The notes: generated from the letters alone by a model not told the origin. A stretch of DNA of 64,000 nt from Ruminococcaceae bacterium BL-4 (GCA_902809935.1 LR778134.1:496001-560000), one strand, 5' to 3'. Positions 33,396 to 41,770 are shown, counted from the stretch's first letter. Made by a program: numbers and translations.

Positions 33396-34158
33396 CATCA
33401 TCCTTTCCGAGATAAGCTTCGATGACGACCGGATCTGAGCTGACTTCTTTCGGAAGTCCATCTGCAATTTTCTGCCCATGATCAAATACAACTACTCTTT
33501 CAGCAATTCGCATCACAAGGCGCATCGCATGCTCAATCAAAATAATCGAATACTGATCATTTTTTAGTCTCCGAATAATTTCCATCAGCTCATCTGTCTC
33601 GTGAGGATTCATTCCAGCAGCCGGTTCATCTAAAAGAATTAATTTTGGTTCGGTTGCTAACGCTCTGGCAATTTCTAGGCGGCGCTGCATTCCATAGGGC
33701 AGATTCTTTGCCTTCCAGTCCTTTTTATCATAAATACCGACATAGCTAAGGCACTCTTTCACAAAATCATCATTGGTCTTGAGCTCGTTTTTATAGGTCG
33801 GTGTATTTAAGAAAGCACCCATTATTTCTGTTTTTCGACGGCAGTGGCGTGCAATTATAATATTTTCCTCTACCGTCAAATCTCCAAAAAGGCGAATATT
33901 CTGAAAGGTTCTGGAGATTCCCATTTTTGTGATTTGATCCGGTTTTTTATGGGTAATATTTTTCCCTTCGAAAAATACCTGACCGGATGTTGCTGGAGCA
34001 ATTCCCGTCAGAAGATTGTAAAAAGTCGTTTTTCCGGAACCATTCGGCCCAATAATAGAGACGATTTCTCCCTGGTCAATATGAAAATCGATTTCACTGT
34101 TTGCAAGTAACCCCCCAAAAGATTTGGTGACCGATTTTGTTTCAAGTAATACTGGCAT
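33376..34158 (-). CDS. livG: Branched-chain-amino-acid-type ABC transporter ATP-binding protein LivG
   Basis: This 260-residue ABC ATPase has TKSVTKSFGGLLANSEIDF, Walker A GPNGSGKTT, GISRTFQNIRLFGDLTVEENI, a signature region at LPYGMQRRLEIARAL and Walker B ILLDEPAAGMNPHE. It ends in an unusual DDDDDEIA run encoded by repeated GAT, which overlaps the livF start. The ATG follows GGGAG. Confidence 0.92.
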   Translation of the reverse strand: MPVLLETKSVTKSFGGLLANSEIDFHIDQGEIVSIIGPNGSGKTTFYNLLTGIAPATSGQVFFEGKNITHKKPDQITKMGISRTFQNIRLFGDLTVEENIIIARHCRRKTEIMGAFLNTPTYKNELKTNDDFVKECLSYVGIYDKKDWKAKNLPYGMQRRLEIARALATEPKLILLDEPAAGMNPHETDELMEIIRRLKNDQYSIILIEHAMRLVMRIAERVVVFDHGQKIADGLPKEVSSDPVVIEAYLGKDDDDDEIA

Positions 34159-34178
34159 CAGAATTCACTCCCTTCTTT

Positions 34179-35267
34179 TCAGGCATCACTGCTGTTTCCC
34201 CAGAATCCCTGAGGGCATACACGCATCACAATCACAAGGATTAAACCGTAGAGGATATACCACGGATCAAACGGAAGCCCGATCGCGTCCTTGATAGAAT
34301 GAAGAATTTCCGGCAGAATCGTCATGAGCCCGGCTCCGAGAATTGCGCCTTTAATGCTTCTGCGTCCACCGACGATTACCATGGTAAGAATCAGGATGGA
34401 CTGCGTAGAAGTTAAAAGTTCCGGGCTGACAAACGAAGAATAAGCTACCTGAATGCTGCCTGCAATGCTGCAGATAAAGGCTGAAATGACAAACGCTAGG
34501 ATCTTATAATACTTGGTGTGAATCCCCATCGCGACTGCTGCAATCTCATCTTCCCGAATTGCTGCAAACGCATATCCGGTGCGGGATTTTTCAATCCGGT
34601 TCATGAAGAAAGCCAATAGAGCAACAATGAGAAAACAAAGAATCAGATATCCTTCTTTTCCGGTAGGCCCAATCTTGCTCATTTTAATTCCAAAAATAGT
34701 TGGGACTTTAATTCCAGGGATACCGGAAGAACCTCCGAGCGAATTCGTATTAATTGCAACATATCTCAGCACTTCGCCGAAGCCATATGTAATAACAACC
34801 AGAAAAGAACCTTTTACACGCAATGCAGAGGCCGCCAGCGGAAGCGCTGCCAAAGCGGCAATACAGGCGGCAAGTGGGATGGTAAGCCAAAAATTCACTC
34901 CGGCATATTTCATCAACATTGCCGTTCCATAGGCACCAATTCCAAAGAAAGCCGCATGCCCCAAAGAAGTCTGCCCGATATACCCGGAAACAAAGTTGAG
35001 ACCAAGCGCCAGGATCGCATAAATCAAGCAGCTTACCAGAATATGCTTAACATAAGCCGGAATCACTTTAACCGGTGTAAAACTATCCAGAAAACAGATC
35101 ACCAATAAAAAGATTGTCGCTCCAATAAAAGTGGTCTTTCCACTCGTTCCAAAGAACCATTTTGAGTTCCCCTTGGGGAGGGCAAACTTCTTTTTTGTAA
35201 GTACATCAGCAGAAACATTTTCAATTCCTGCCGTCAGCACTTCGCTTGCTGCCGAATCGTTCTTCAT
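34179..35267 (-). CDS. livM: Branched-chain-amino-acid-type ABC transporter permease LivM
   Basis: This 362-residue polytopic permease has the LivM pattern LNFVSGYIGQTSLGHAAFFGIGAYGTAM and the cytoplasmic loop GYAFAAIREDEIAAVAMGIHTKYYK, followed by VGGRRSIKGAILGAG. About ten hydrophobic segments are visible, preceded by a 45-residue cytosolic N-terminus. The ATG at 35267 follows AGGAGGG. Confidence 0.92.
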   Translation of the reverse strand: MKNDSAASEVLTAGIENVSADVLTKKKFALPKGNSKWFFGTSGKTTFIGATIFLLVICFLDSFTPVKVIPAYVKHILVSCLIYAILALGLNFVSGYIGQTSLGHAAFFGIGAYGTAMLMKYAGVNFWLTIPLAACIAALAALPLAASALRVKGSFLVVITYGFGEVLRYVAINTNSLGGSSGIPGIKVPTIFGIKMSKIGPTGKEGYLILCFLIVALLAFFMNRIEKSRTGYAFAAIREDEIAAVAMGIHTKYYKILAFVISAFICSIAGSIQVAYSSFVSPELLTSTQSILILTMVIVGGRRSIKGAILGAGLMTILPEILHSIKDAIGLPFDPWYILYGLILVIVMRVCPQGFWGNSSDA

Positions 35268-35281
35268 GTATAGCCCTCCTC

Positions 35282-36172
35282 TCAAACTTTTTCATCAAAC
35301 TTAAAGCCAAGCAAACCGGTTGGCTTAATTAAAAGAACTGCAATCATAATAATGAATCCGATTGCATCTTTATAGCCGGTAGAAATAAATCCGGCCGTCA
35401 AGTTTTCTGCCACTCCGAGGATCAGTCCTCCAATCAGCGAACCGGTAATGGAACCAATTCCTCCAAGGATTGCAACAGCCCAGCCTTTGAGTCCTGCAAG
35501 TGCGCCCATCATTGGATTAATTGCATAAATCGTACCGACAAAAACACCGGCAGCTGCACCCAAAGCACCACTGATTGCAAAAGTAACTTTAATCAAGACT
35601 TCGCTGTTTGCGCCCATCAATCCCAATGTTTGCATATCCTGAGAGGCTGCCAACATGGCTTTTCCGGTAATCGTACGGCGGATAAAGAGTTCCAGCAGAA
35701 CCATGATCAGCATCGTTCCCGCAAGAATGGTCAAATGAATGGAGCTGATCGTTAATGTTTTACCGTCGACTGTTAAAATTGGAATGAGCTGATAATCAAT
35801 TACATCCGGATATGCACGCGGATTCGGCGTAAATGCCGCATTGGCGCCATAGCGGAGAAATGTGGAAAGACCTAATGCAGTAATAAATCCTGCAATTGCC
35901 ATTTTCCCTTTTTTGCGAAGCGGTTTATATCCAAATTCATCAATTGCTATTGCAATTCCTGAACCAATCAGCATAGATAAGAGCAATGCCGGAATAAACG
36001 GCATTCCCATGGTACAAAGGAAATACCCTGCAAAAGCACCCAACATATAAACTTCACCGTGAGTCCAGTTCATAACACCCACGATTCCAAAAACCGTTGT
36101 CCAGCCAATGGCAATCAGCGAATAAATACCGCCTTGTGCCAAGCCGTTAATTACTTGCTGTACAAAATCCAT
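35282..36172 (-). CDS. livH: Branched-chain-amino-acid-type ABC transporter permease LivH
   Basis: This 296-residue polytopic permease has the LivH hallmarks VINGLAQGGIYSLIAIGWTTVFGIVGVMNWTHGEVYMLGAF, ASQDMQTLGLMGANSE and LKGWAVAILGGIGSITGSLIGG. It forms the second half of the pore with LivM, whose ATG starts 14 bases after this stop. GGGGG precedes the ATG. Confidence 0.92.
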   Translation of the reverse strand: MDFVQQVINGLAQGGIYSLIAIGWTTVFGIVGVMNWTHGEVYMLGAFAGYFLCTMGMPFIPALLLSMLIGSGIAIAIDEFGYKPLRKKGKMAIAGFITALGLSTFLRYGANAAFTPNPRAYPDVIDYQLIPILTVDGKTLTISSIHLTILAGTMLIMVLLELFIRRTITGKAMLAASQDMQTLGLMGANSEVLIKVTFAISGALGAAAGVFVGTIYAINPMMGALAGLKGWAVAILGGIGSITGSLIGGLILGVAENLTAGFISTGYKDAIGFIIMIAVLLIKPTGLLGFKFDEKV

Positions 36173-36205
36173 ATTCTTACACCCCCAAAGCTTTGATAAA
36201 GAACA

Positions 36206-36237
36206 ACAGCAGCTGGAAAACTTTCTCCAGCCGCTGT
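36206..36237 (-). terminator. Intercistronic hairpin between livK and livH
   Basis: The arms at 36206-36217 and 36226-36237 form a 12-bp stem with one mismatch. There is no clear T-run, so it is more likely an mRNA-stabilising or partial-attenuation hairpin that favours livK expression, as is common after binding-protein genes. Confidence 0.5.
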
Positions 36238-36265
36238 CTTTTTTCCAGCTTCCAACCGCTGTGGT

Positions 36266-37423
36266 TTATTGATCTGCCATAACAAAATTTCCGTTTTTAA
36301 CGGCCAAAGTCAGATAATCACGAACCCAGTCATTATTGCTGTCAAATTTAACCGTCCCTGTAACGCCATTATAATTTGTCTCTTTGAGTGCATCCTTTAA
36401 AGTATCACGGGACAGCTTGTCGCCTGCTTTTTTTGCTGCTTCTGCAATGACGTACATCTGATCATAAGCAAGTGCTGCAAATCCATCTGGTACAGAGCCG
36501 TATTTTTCCTGAAATTTCTTTACAAGATCCTGTACTTTCTGATCCGGATTATTTGCAACATAAACGCCGATTACATAAATGCCTTCGCAGGAATCCCCTG
36601 CAATTTCAACTGTTTTGGAATTGTAAAGGCCGGTACCACCGATGATCGGAACATTTACTCCATTCTGTTTTAACTGCTTAATAATTAAACCAGAGTCTGC
36701 CGGAGTTCCGCAAAGCGCAATTGCATCTGGATTCAAGCTTTTTGCCGTCGTAATCTGAGCGGTAAAATCCTGATCGGTAGCAAGATAAGTTAAACTGTTA
36801 AGTACCTTTCCACCTTTTTGCTCCATATAATTTTTTAAATTTGTATTTAAGCCCGTGCCGTAATCGTTATTCGGATAGAATACTACAATATTTTTTTTGC
36901 CCCGATCCAACAAAGCCTGTGCCATCTGGGGGCCAACAGCGTTATCCTGCACAGCCATCCGGAAGAAATAGTCGCTGCATCCTGTTAAAGCAGGTGAACT
37001 GGAGCTGACAACCAGATCCGGAAGTCCTGCAGCATCTATAATCGGAGCCATCGCCAAAGTAGCAGAAGAGTTGCAGGAACCGCCAATCGCCAAAATGGAT
37101 TCATCATCCGCAAACTTTTGAGCACCAGAAGCTGCTTTTTGCGGATCGCCCTGATCATCATAAGTGGTCAATTCCAGTTTTTTTCCATTGACGCCGCCGG
37201 CTGCATTGATCTCATTAATTGCAAGCTCGTAGCCATGCTGCTGGCTCTCGCCCATAACGCCGCTGTCTCCTGAAAGAGGAGCAACTAGCCCGACCTTAAT
37301 GCTTCCTCCAGACGCTGCCGCCGTGGAAGCAGAGCCTGAGCTGCTCCCACTCCCGCAGCCGGTCACGCTCGCCGTCACCATCGTTGCTGCAAGAGCAAGT
37401 GCAAAAATGCGAATTTTTTTCAT
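36266..37423 (-). CDS. livK: Branched-chain-amino-acid-type ABC transporter substrate-binding lipoprotein LivK
   Basis: This 385-residue lipoprotein (lipobox SVTGC, then a Gly/Ser linker) of the Peripla_BP_6 family shows IKVGLVAPLSGDSGVMGESQQHGYELAINEINAAGGVNGKKL, ILAIGGSCNSSATLAMAPI and DQDFTAQITTAKSLNPDAI. It captures the ligand for LivHMGF. An in-frame ATG lies 50 codons upstream, but the start at 37423 has AAAGGAGG and begins a proper signal peptide. The ligand could be a branched-chain amino acid or the amine oxidised by the downstream dehydrogenase. Confidence 0.92.
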   Translation of the reverse strand: MKKIRIFALALAATMVTASVTGCGSGSSSGSASTAAASGGSIKVGLVAPLSGDSGVMGESQQHGYELAINEINAAGGVNGKKLELTTYDDQGDPQKAASGAQKFADDESILAIGGSCNSSATLAMAPIIDAAGLPDLVVSSSSPALTGCSDYFFRMAVQDNAVGPQMAQALLDRGKKNIVVFYPNNDYGTGLNTNLKNYMEQKGGKVLNSLTYLATDQDFTAQITTAKSLNPDAIALCGTPADSGLIIKQLKQNGVNVPIIGGTGLYNSKTVEIAGDSCEGIYVIGVYVANNPDQKVQDLVKKFQEKYGSVPDGFAALAYDQMYVIAEAAKKAGDKLSRDTLKDALKETNYNGVTGTVKFDSNNDWVRDYLTLAVKNGNFVMADQ

Positions 37424-37731
37424 AATGTACCCTCCTTTAACTTTGAAGCCAAAAAATAAAAACCAACGGACACTGTTTTCAAAATAAAACGATTTGGGCC
37501 TTTGAGCAATTTTGTTCTCTCCGAAAAAAGCAGGATACACATTTTTATAACTTTTCGGATTTAAAATCGCCATTATGAATCATTTGCTTCTATAAAATTC
37601 AATTTTTAAATTTAACGTTTTCTTTTCAGCATCCTATAATCGTTTAAATATTCACTCTCTTTAAAAGTTAAATTTTTGTGCTTTCATTTTATAGAAACAA
37701 ATCTCAAAGTAACCCTCCTCTTTTAAAAAAT
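37424..37731 (-). promoter_or_regulatory. Long AT-rich leader of the livK operon
   Basis: About 300 bases of leader separate the 5' hairpin from livK. It is AT-rich. It holds an orphan GAGGAGGG (37711-37719) 5-6 bases before a TTG that opens a 7-codon frame ending in TGA. An in-frame extension of livK back to 37573 has no ribosome-binding site. No known riboswitch class was recognised. Confidence 0.4.
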
Positions 37732-37781
37732 AAACAAAAGGCGTTGACCTTCTGTAAGTCAGGAGGTCAACGCCTTTGTTT
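37732..37781 (-). promoter_or_regulatory. 5'-terminal hairpin with T-rich tail in the livK transcript
   Basis: The arms at 37732-37749 and 37765-37781 pair with one bulge, and the pairing continues inward (CTG/CAG) to leave a 5-base loop. On the minus strand it begins at the predicted transcription start, and TTTTGTTTATTTTTT forms its end and tail. It can act as an attenuator or a 5' stabilising stem-loop. Confidence 0.75.
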
Positions 37782-37787
37782 GATAAC

Positions 37788-37816
37788 ATGATACGGCATA
37801 GAATCCGCTTTGTCAA
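37788..37816 (-). promoter_or_regulatory. Sigma-A-type promoter for the livK catabolic operon
   Basis: On the minus strand, a perfect TTGACA (37811-37816), a 17 bp spacer and TATCAT (37788-37793). Confidence 0.75.
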
Positions 37817-37892
37817 TTGATTTTTTTGCTTCTTTTTTATTTTGTTAAGAAGTGACTATATTTTTTAAAATTGAAATCTTTTTTGTATCTCA

Positions 37893-37907
37893 TAAACTTT
37901 TCGTCCA
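37893..37907. promoter_or_regulatory. Imperfect PucR-type operator, livK-proximal
   Basis: This 15-bp site keeps the GTCCA half of the palindrome TGGAC-N5-GTCCA, while its other half is changed to TAAAC. Its centre is 31 bp from the perfect site at 37924-37938. Confidence 0.5.
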
Positions 37908-37923
37908 TGATTTGCGATTTAAA

Positions 37924-37938
37924 TGGACTTTTTGTCCA
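37924..37938. promoter_or_regulatory. Perfect PucR-type operator, livK-distal
   Basis: A perfect TGGAC-N5-GTCCA palindrome between pucR and the livK promoter. The same palindrome occurs on the other side of pucR, which suggests it is the target of the PucR regulator. Confidence 0.6.
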
Positions 37939-38040
37939 CCGCATTTTCCGTTTTATTCTCTATATCTGTATAAATTCTCTTTTATAATTCTTTTTTCATA
38001 AATTTGATATTTGAATTTAGTATGATTTATTCTTGCATTT

Positions 38041-39192
38041 TTAGACTCCGTAATAATCATGCAGCATCAAACAAAGTGAAAGATAGGTGCGCGTATAATA
38101 ATCTTCCAGATCCCAACACCCCAATTCACAGATTTTTTCGAGCCGCTTTGCCATTGTATGACGGTGAATAAAAAGTCTGCTTGCAGCTTTTGCCTGACTG
38201 CCTTCATGTGCAAGATATACTCGAAGTGTATGGACGTAGTGCGTACTATGAGTGCGATCATAATCAAGCAGCTTTTGCAGCTCTGGTCTCTGACTGCGCA
38301 AAATTTCTTCCCCATTCTGATGAAAACTGCTGAAAATAGAAAAGAACGACATGTTTTTGCTGCGAAAGACGCCTCGTTTCGCGCCAATTTGTTCCAAAGC
38401 TTTACAACATTTTGCAGCCGCAAAGAAACTTTTTTCTAAATTATCAGTATCTTCCAAGTCATATTCCCCTACATAATAGCTAATTCTCTGCTCTTCTGAT
38501 AAAAAAGTAAGAAGAATCGTCAGCTCAAAAATAACATCCTGAATCGTATTTTTTTCCGCTAAATTCAGATAAAAAGCCGTTTTTCCATCCGGAAGCTGTG
38601 ACCGGATATACCATGCAGCCTGTGAATAAAGGTAAGACGAAATACGGTTAATTCCCTCCTGCAATTCTTTTGGCGGAACTTGACGGTCGGGAGCAGGAAC
38701 CGCTACAAAAATATAACCTGGCCATTCTTTTGGTGGTTGATTCTGTTCCATCTGCTTTTTTAAAAGAGGCAACAGCTTTTTTGTGCTTTCATCTTCCTGC
38801 GCTGCAGTCTGACGCTGAATCTCTCCAATTAGGATGTGCATAATCGCCGAAAAGGTCAAATGAGGCGGAATCGTTAGAATCGGTAAATGCAAGCGATTTG
38901 CTTCCCGAATAATATAATCCGGCACATCATCTACATAATAGCCAAGCTGAATTAAAATTCCGCTAATCCCTCTGCGTTCCAGTTTTTGAATTAAATCGCT
39001 GTATCGCTTTTCATTTGCAAGCTGATATCCAGTCGTCACCAGTAATTCATCTTTTTGCAGAGAATCAGGGGTATCCAAAATTTCCATTACATTTACCCAC
39101 AGAACTGAATTTTCTGCTCCAGAGGCCCCTGCTACTAATTTAATTCCATTTAGGATTTGACGATCAACAATCTCTCTTATACGCAGTGGCAA
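38041..39192 (-). CDS. PucR family transcriptional regulator
   Basis: This 383-residue regulator has the N-terminal PucR sensor domain (MPLRIREIVDRQILNGIKLVAG, WVNVMEILDTPDSLQKDELLVTTGYQL, ISGILIQLGYYVDDVPDYII). The C-terminal HTH_30 domain (LLDYDRTHSTHYVHTLRVYLAHEGSQAKAASRLFIHRHTMAKRLEKI) is also clear. PucR-type proteins usually activate catabolic operons when a metabolite is bound. The start is TTG with AGGAGG about 10 bases upstream. It lies between the livK operon and the divergent dehydrogenase-aminotransferase pair, so it probably controls both. Confidence 0.88.
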   Translation of the reverse strand: MPLRIREIVDRQILNGIKLVAGASGAENSVLWVNVMEILDTPDSLQKDELLVTTGYQLANEKRYSDLIQKLERRGISGILIQLGYYVDDVPDYIIREANRLHLPILTIPPHLTFSAIMHILIGEIQRQTAAQEDESTKKLLPLLKKQMEQNQPPKEWPGYIFVAVPAPDRQVPPKELQEGINRISSYLYSQAAWYIRSQLPDGKTAFYLNLAEKNTIQDVIFELTILLTFLSEEQRISYYVGEYDLEDTDNLEKSFFAAAKCCKALEQIGAKRGVFRSKNMSFFSIFSSFHQNGEEILRSQRPELQKLLDYDRTHSTHYVHTLRVYLAHEGSQAKAASRLFIHRHTMAKRLEKICELGCWDLEDYYTRTYLSLCLMLHDYYGV

Positions 39193-39217
39193 AACTCATA
39201 CACCTCCTTAAAGCTTG

Positions 39218-39270
39218 TAAAAAAAACGGCGATGCTTCTCTTTGCATACTAAAGAAAAACATCGTCGTTT
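39218..39270 (-). promoter_or_regulatory. 5'-terminal hairpin with eight-T tail in the pucR leader
   Basis: On the minus strand the arms (39270-39260 and 39234-39224, 11 bp with one mismatch) are followed by eight T residues. The hairpin begins at the predicted transcription start, 6 bases after the -10 box. It would end most transcripts after about 50 bases unless relieved. Confidence 0.7.
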
Positions 39271-39275
39271 CCCTT

Positions 39276-39305
39276 ATTATAATAATGCCAAAATACTTCT
39301 GTCAA
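39276..39305 (-). promoter_or_regulatory. Sigma-A-type promoter for pucR
   Basis: On the minus strand, a perfect TTGACA (39300-39305), an 18 bp spacer and a perfect TATAAT (39276-39281). Confidence 0.8.
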
Positions 39306-39379
39306 TGATTTTTTATAAATAAAAATTTTATAATGAATTATTTCAAAAAAATTGTTCATATAAGGTTTTACTTTTCAGA

Positions 39380-39394
39380 TGGACTTATCGTCCA
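39380..39394. promoter_or_regulatory. Perfect PucR-type operator upstream of the hydroxyacid dehydrogenase gene
   Basis: TGGAC-N5-GTCCA, extended by one further base pair on each side (39379-39395). It is the distal member of a pair. Confidence 0.6.
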
Positions 39395-39410
39395 TAACTT
39401 TCATATTTTC

Positions 39411-39425
39411 TGGACTGATCGTCGA
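39411..39425. promoter_or_regulatory. Imperfect PucR-type operator next to the -35 box
   Basis: TGGAC-N5-GTCGA, one mismatch from the palindrome, with its centre 31 bp from the perfect site. It directly abuts the -35 box, as expected for an activator. Confidence 0.55.
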
Positions 39426-39454
39426 TTGCAGAGAAAGTAAAGACTTGTTAAAAT
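39426..39454 (+). promoter_or_regulatory. Promoter for the hydroxyacid dehydrogenase-aminotransferase pair
   Basis: TTGCAG (39426-39431), a 17 bp spacer and TAAAAT (39449-39454). The weak -35 box adjoins an operator site. Confidence 0.55.
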
Positions 39455-39527
39455 GTTCTCAAATGCAGGATTTCACATTAGAAATTTCATAACTAGTACA
39501 CGCTGTGCTTTTAAGGAGATGACATAT

Positions 39528-40499
39528 ATGAGTTATAAGGTGCTAATTACAGAAGATATCAACGAAGCCGGAAAAGAACTTCTCCGAGAACAGGGATATG
39601 AAATCCGAATGGGAACGGGGATTGATGAAGAGACGGTCTTAAAAGAAGCGTCGGATTGCGATGCAATTCTGACCCGCAACGCAACAATCAGCCGCAGGAT
39701 CATGGAAAACTGCCCAAAACTAAAAGCAGTCTCCATGCACGGAGTCGGTGTCAATGGGATTGATGTAAAAAGTGCTACTGAACTCGGAATTCAGGTCACA
39801 AACGCTGCTAAGGCAAATCAAAATTCCGTAGCAGAATATACAATCGGTCTGATTTTGCTTCTTGCTAAACGTACCTTTGAATATAACGAAGGGCTCAAAG
39901 CAGGGAATTGGGAAATTCGTTCTATCTGCGGAATGGATCTAGAGGGCAAAACGCTTGGGATTATTGGTGTTGGAACCATCGGTACCATGGTCGCCAAAAA
40001 AGCATTTTACGGACTTGGCATGAATGTTATCGGCCATAAACGCCGTTTAACTAAGCCGATAAAAACAGAATATGGAATCCTCACAAATGATCTGGATGAA
40101 GTGATCCGCTCCGCTGATTTTCTTTCCCTTCATGTACCGCTCACTTCTTCTACCAGGAATCTTCTCAGCGCAGAAAAGCTTGCTTTGATGAAACCAACCG
40201 CTTATTTGATCAACACGGCCCGCGGAGAAGTGACCGATGAAAAAGCATTGACTAAAATATTGTCAGAAAAAAAGATCGCCGGTGCTGCCATCGATGTCTT
40301 CGATGGTGGGATTCCCAATATGAATAACCCCATTCTCCATCTGGATAATGTAATTGTCTCTCCGCATACCGCATCCTTTACCGGACGTTCTCTGGAGCGA
40401 ATGAGTTATCAGGCTGCTTTGGGAATTGTCGAAACACTCAAAGGGCAGGTCCCTACTTTTCCTGTAAACAACCCAAACCCGATTGACAAAGCCAGCTAA
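39528..40499 (+). CDS. D-2-hydroxyacid dehydrogenase (SerA-like)
   Basis: This 323-residue enzyme has the D-isomer-specific 2-hydroxyacid dehydrogenase fold. It shows the catalytic-domain start KVLITEDINEAGKELL, the dinucleotide motif LGIIGVGTIGTMVAKKA near residue 150, LINTARGEVTDEKAL (Arg), the Glu segment and VSPHTASFTG with the catalytic His near residue 282. It could be a phosphoglycerate dehydrogenase, but the length, without ACT domains, and the context next to an aminotransferase under PucR suggest catabolism of a 2-oxo or 2-hydroxy acid. The ATG at 39528 follows AAGGAGA. The frame opens 25 codons earlier without a ribosome-binding site. Confidence 0.87.
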   Translation: MSYKVLITEDINEAGKELLREQGYEIRMGTGIDEETVLKEASDCDAILTRNATISRRIMENCPKLKAVSMHGVGVNGIDVKSATELGIQVTNAAKANQNSVAEYTIGLILLLAKRTFEYNEGLKAGNWEIRSICGMDLEGKTLGIIGVGTIGTMVAKKAFYGLGMNVIGHKRRLTKPIKTEYGILTNDLDEVIRSADFLSLHVPLTSSTRNLLSAEKLALMKPTAYLINTARGEVTDEKALTKILSEKKIAGAAIDVFDGGIPNMNNPILHLDNVIVSPHTASFTGRSLERMSYQAALGIVETLKGQVPTFPVNNPNPIDKAS

Positions 40500-40512
40500 A
40501 GGAGGACTTCTT

Positions 40513-41706
40513 ATGAAAAAAAGAGATATTTTTGCAGGCGCCGAACGTATGGATTCCACTTCTTCCTCTTTAATTCGCGTCATGCTCGATAAAGTCCGTG
40601 CCATGAAAGACGCCGGCAAAACAGTAATTCCTCTGGTAGCAGGGGAACCAGATTTCAATACGCCGGAACCAATTAAAGAAGCAACGATTTCCGCTTTGGA
40701 AGCCAACTTTACGCATTATGGTTCCAACCGCGGCATGCCGGAACTGCGCGAAAAAATTTCGAAAATTCTGGAACGGGATATGGGAGTTCATTACGACCCT
40801 GCGACCGAAATTCTTGTGACATGCGGCGGTGCAGAAGCAATTAACAATGCGTTGCTCTCTACAATTAGTCCGGGAGATGAAGTCATCATCTTTTCCCCTG
40901 CTTTTGTGAGCTATGAGAATCTGGTTCATCTAGCGGGAGGCACTGTCGTTTCGCTTCCTTTAAAAGAGGAAAATGGCTTTCAGATCGATCTTTCTGAAAC
41001 CGAAGCCCATATCACCGACCGTACCAGAATGATTATTCTCAATAATCCCTGTAATCCAACCGGCGTTGCTTATCACCGCGAAATTTTGGAAGGTCTCGCA
41101 AAACTTGCCTGTAAATATGATCTTCTCGTCTTTTCGGACGAAATTTATGACCGTCTAACTTATGATGAACCTTTCTGCTCGATGGCTTCTTTTCCCGGAA
41201 TGCGGGAACGGGCGCTTATCATGTGCGGTTTTTCGAAAACTTATGCCATGACCGGCTGGCGACTTGGATATTTAGCAGTTGACAAACGGCATATGGATTA
41301 TATTCTGAAATTTCATCAGTATTCTACCACCTGCTGCCCCACTTTTTTGCAAATTGGCCTTGCAAATTCTGTAGATCTCCCCGAAACAGAAACAGCCGTA
41401 AAAGAAATGCAGAATAAGTTTAAGGAACGCAGAAAATTAATCATGGAACAGCTTGATAAAATCCCACAGATTCATTATGTTCGCCCCTCCGGCGCCTTTT
41501 ATGTTTTTATTGACGTCTCCGATACCGGACTCTCCGGACAGGAATTTTCCGAACGGCTGCTGGAAGAAAAGTTGGTGGGTACCGTTCCCGGGATTGGCCT
41601 TGGAAAAGAATGTGGAGATTTTGTCCGTCTTTCTTATGCGACTTCTAATGAAAACATTTTGGAAGCGACCAATCGGATGGCCGATTTTGTAAAATCACTT
41701 GCATAA
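40513..41706 (+). CDS. Class I/II PLP-dependent aminotransferase
   Basis: This 397-residue fold-type I aminotransferase has VIPLVAGEPDFNTPEPIKEA, NRGMPELREKI, ILNNPCNPTGVAYHREIL, VFSDEIYDRLTYD and the PLP lysine in CGFSKTYAMTGWRLGYLA (near residue 240). It resembles aspartate/aromatic aminotransferases of the AspC/PatA group. GGAGGA precedes the ATG, 13 bases after the dehydrogenase stop. Together the two enzymes could convert an amino acid to a 2-hydroxy acid. The substrate is unknown. Confidence 0.9.
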   Translation: MKKRDIFAGAERMDSTSSSLIRVMLDKVRAMKDAGKTVIPLVAGEPDFNTPEPIKEATISALEANFTHYGSNRGMPELREKISKILERDMGVHYDPATEILVTCGGAEAINNALLSTISPGDEVIIFSPAFVSYENLVHLAGGTVVSLPLKEENGFQIDLSETEAHITDRTRMIILNNPCNPTGVAYHREILEGLAKLACKYDLLVFSDEIYDRLTYDEPFCSMASFPGMRERALIMCGFSKTYAMTGWRLGYLAVDKRHMDYILKFHQYSTTCCPTFLQIGLANSVDLPETETAVKEMQNKFKERRKLIMEQLDKIPQIHYVRPSGAFYVFIDVSDTGLSGQEFSERLLEEKLVGTVPGIGLGKECGDFVRLSYATSNENILEATNRMADFVKSLA

Positions 41707-41725
41707 AAGATTTATCTCCTTATAG

Positions 41726-41770
41726 GCAAAAAGGCCGACTCATTTTTTTCGAGCCGGTCTTTTTGCTTTT
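41726..41770 (+). terminator. Intrinsic terminator
   Basis: The 16-bp arms at 41726-41741 and 41751-41766, with one mismatch, end the dehydrogenase-aminotransferase operon and are followed by TTTTG. Confidence 0.8.

Noticed and set aside
37424-37573. In-frame upstream extension of livK by 50 codons.
   Set aside because: It has no ribosome-binding site and would put a signal peptide in the interior. The ATG at 37423 has AAAGGAGG and a proper lipoprotein signal.
37600-38040. AT-rich stretch as a possible replication or transfer origin.
   Set aside because: No DnaA-box cluster or iteron was seen. A promoter, operators and leader explain the region.
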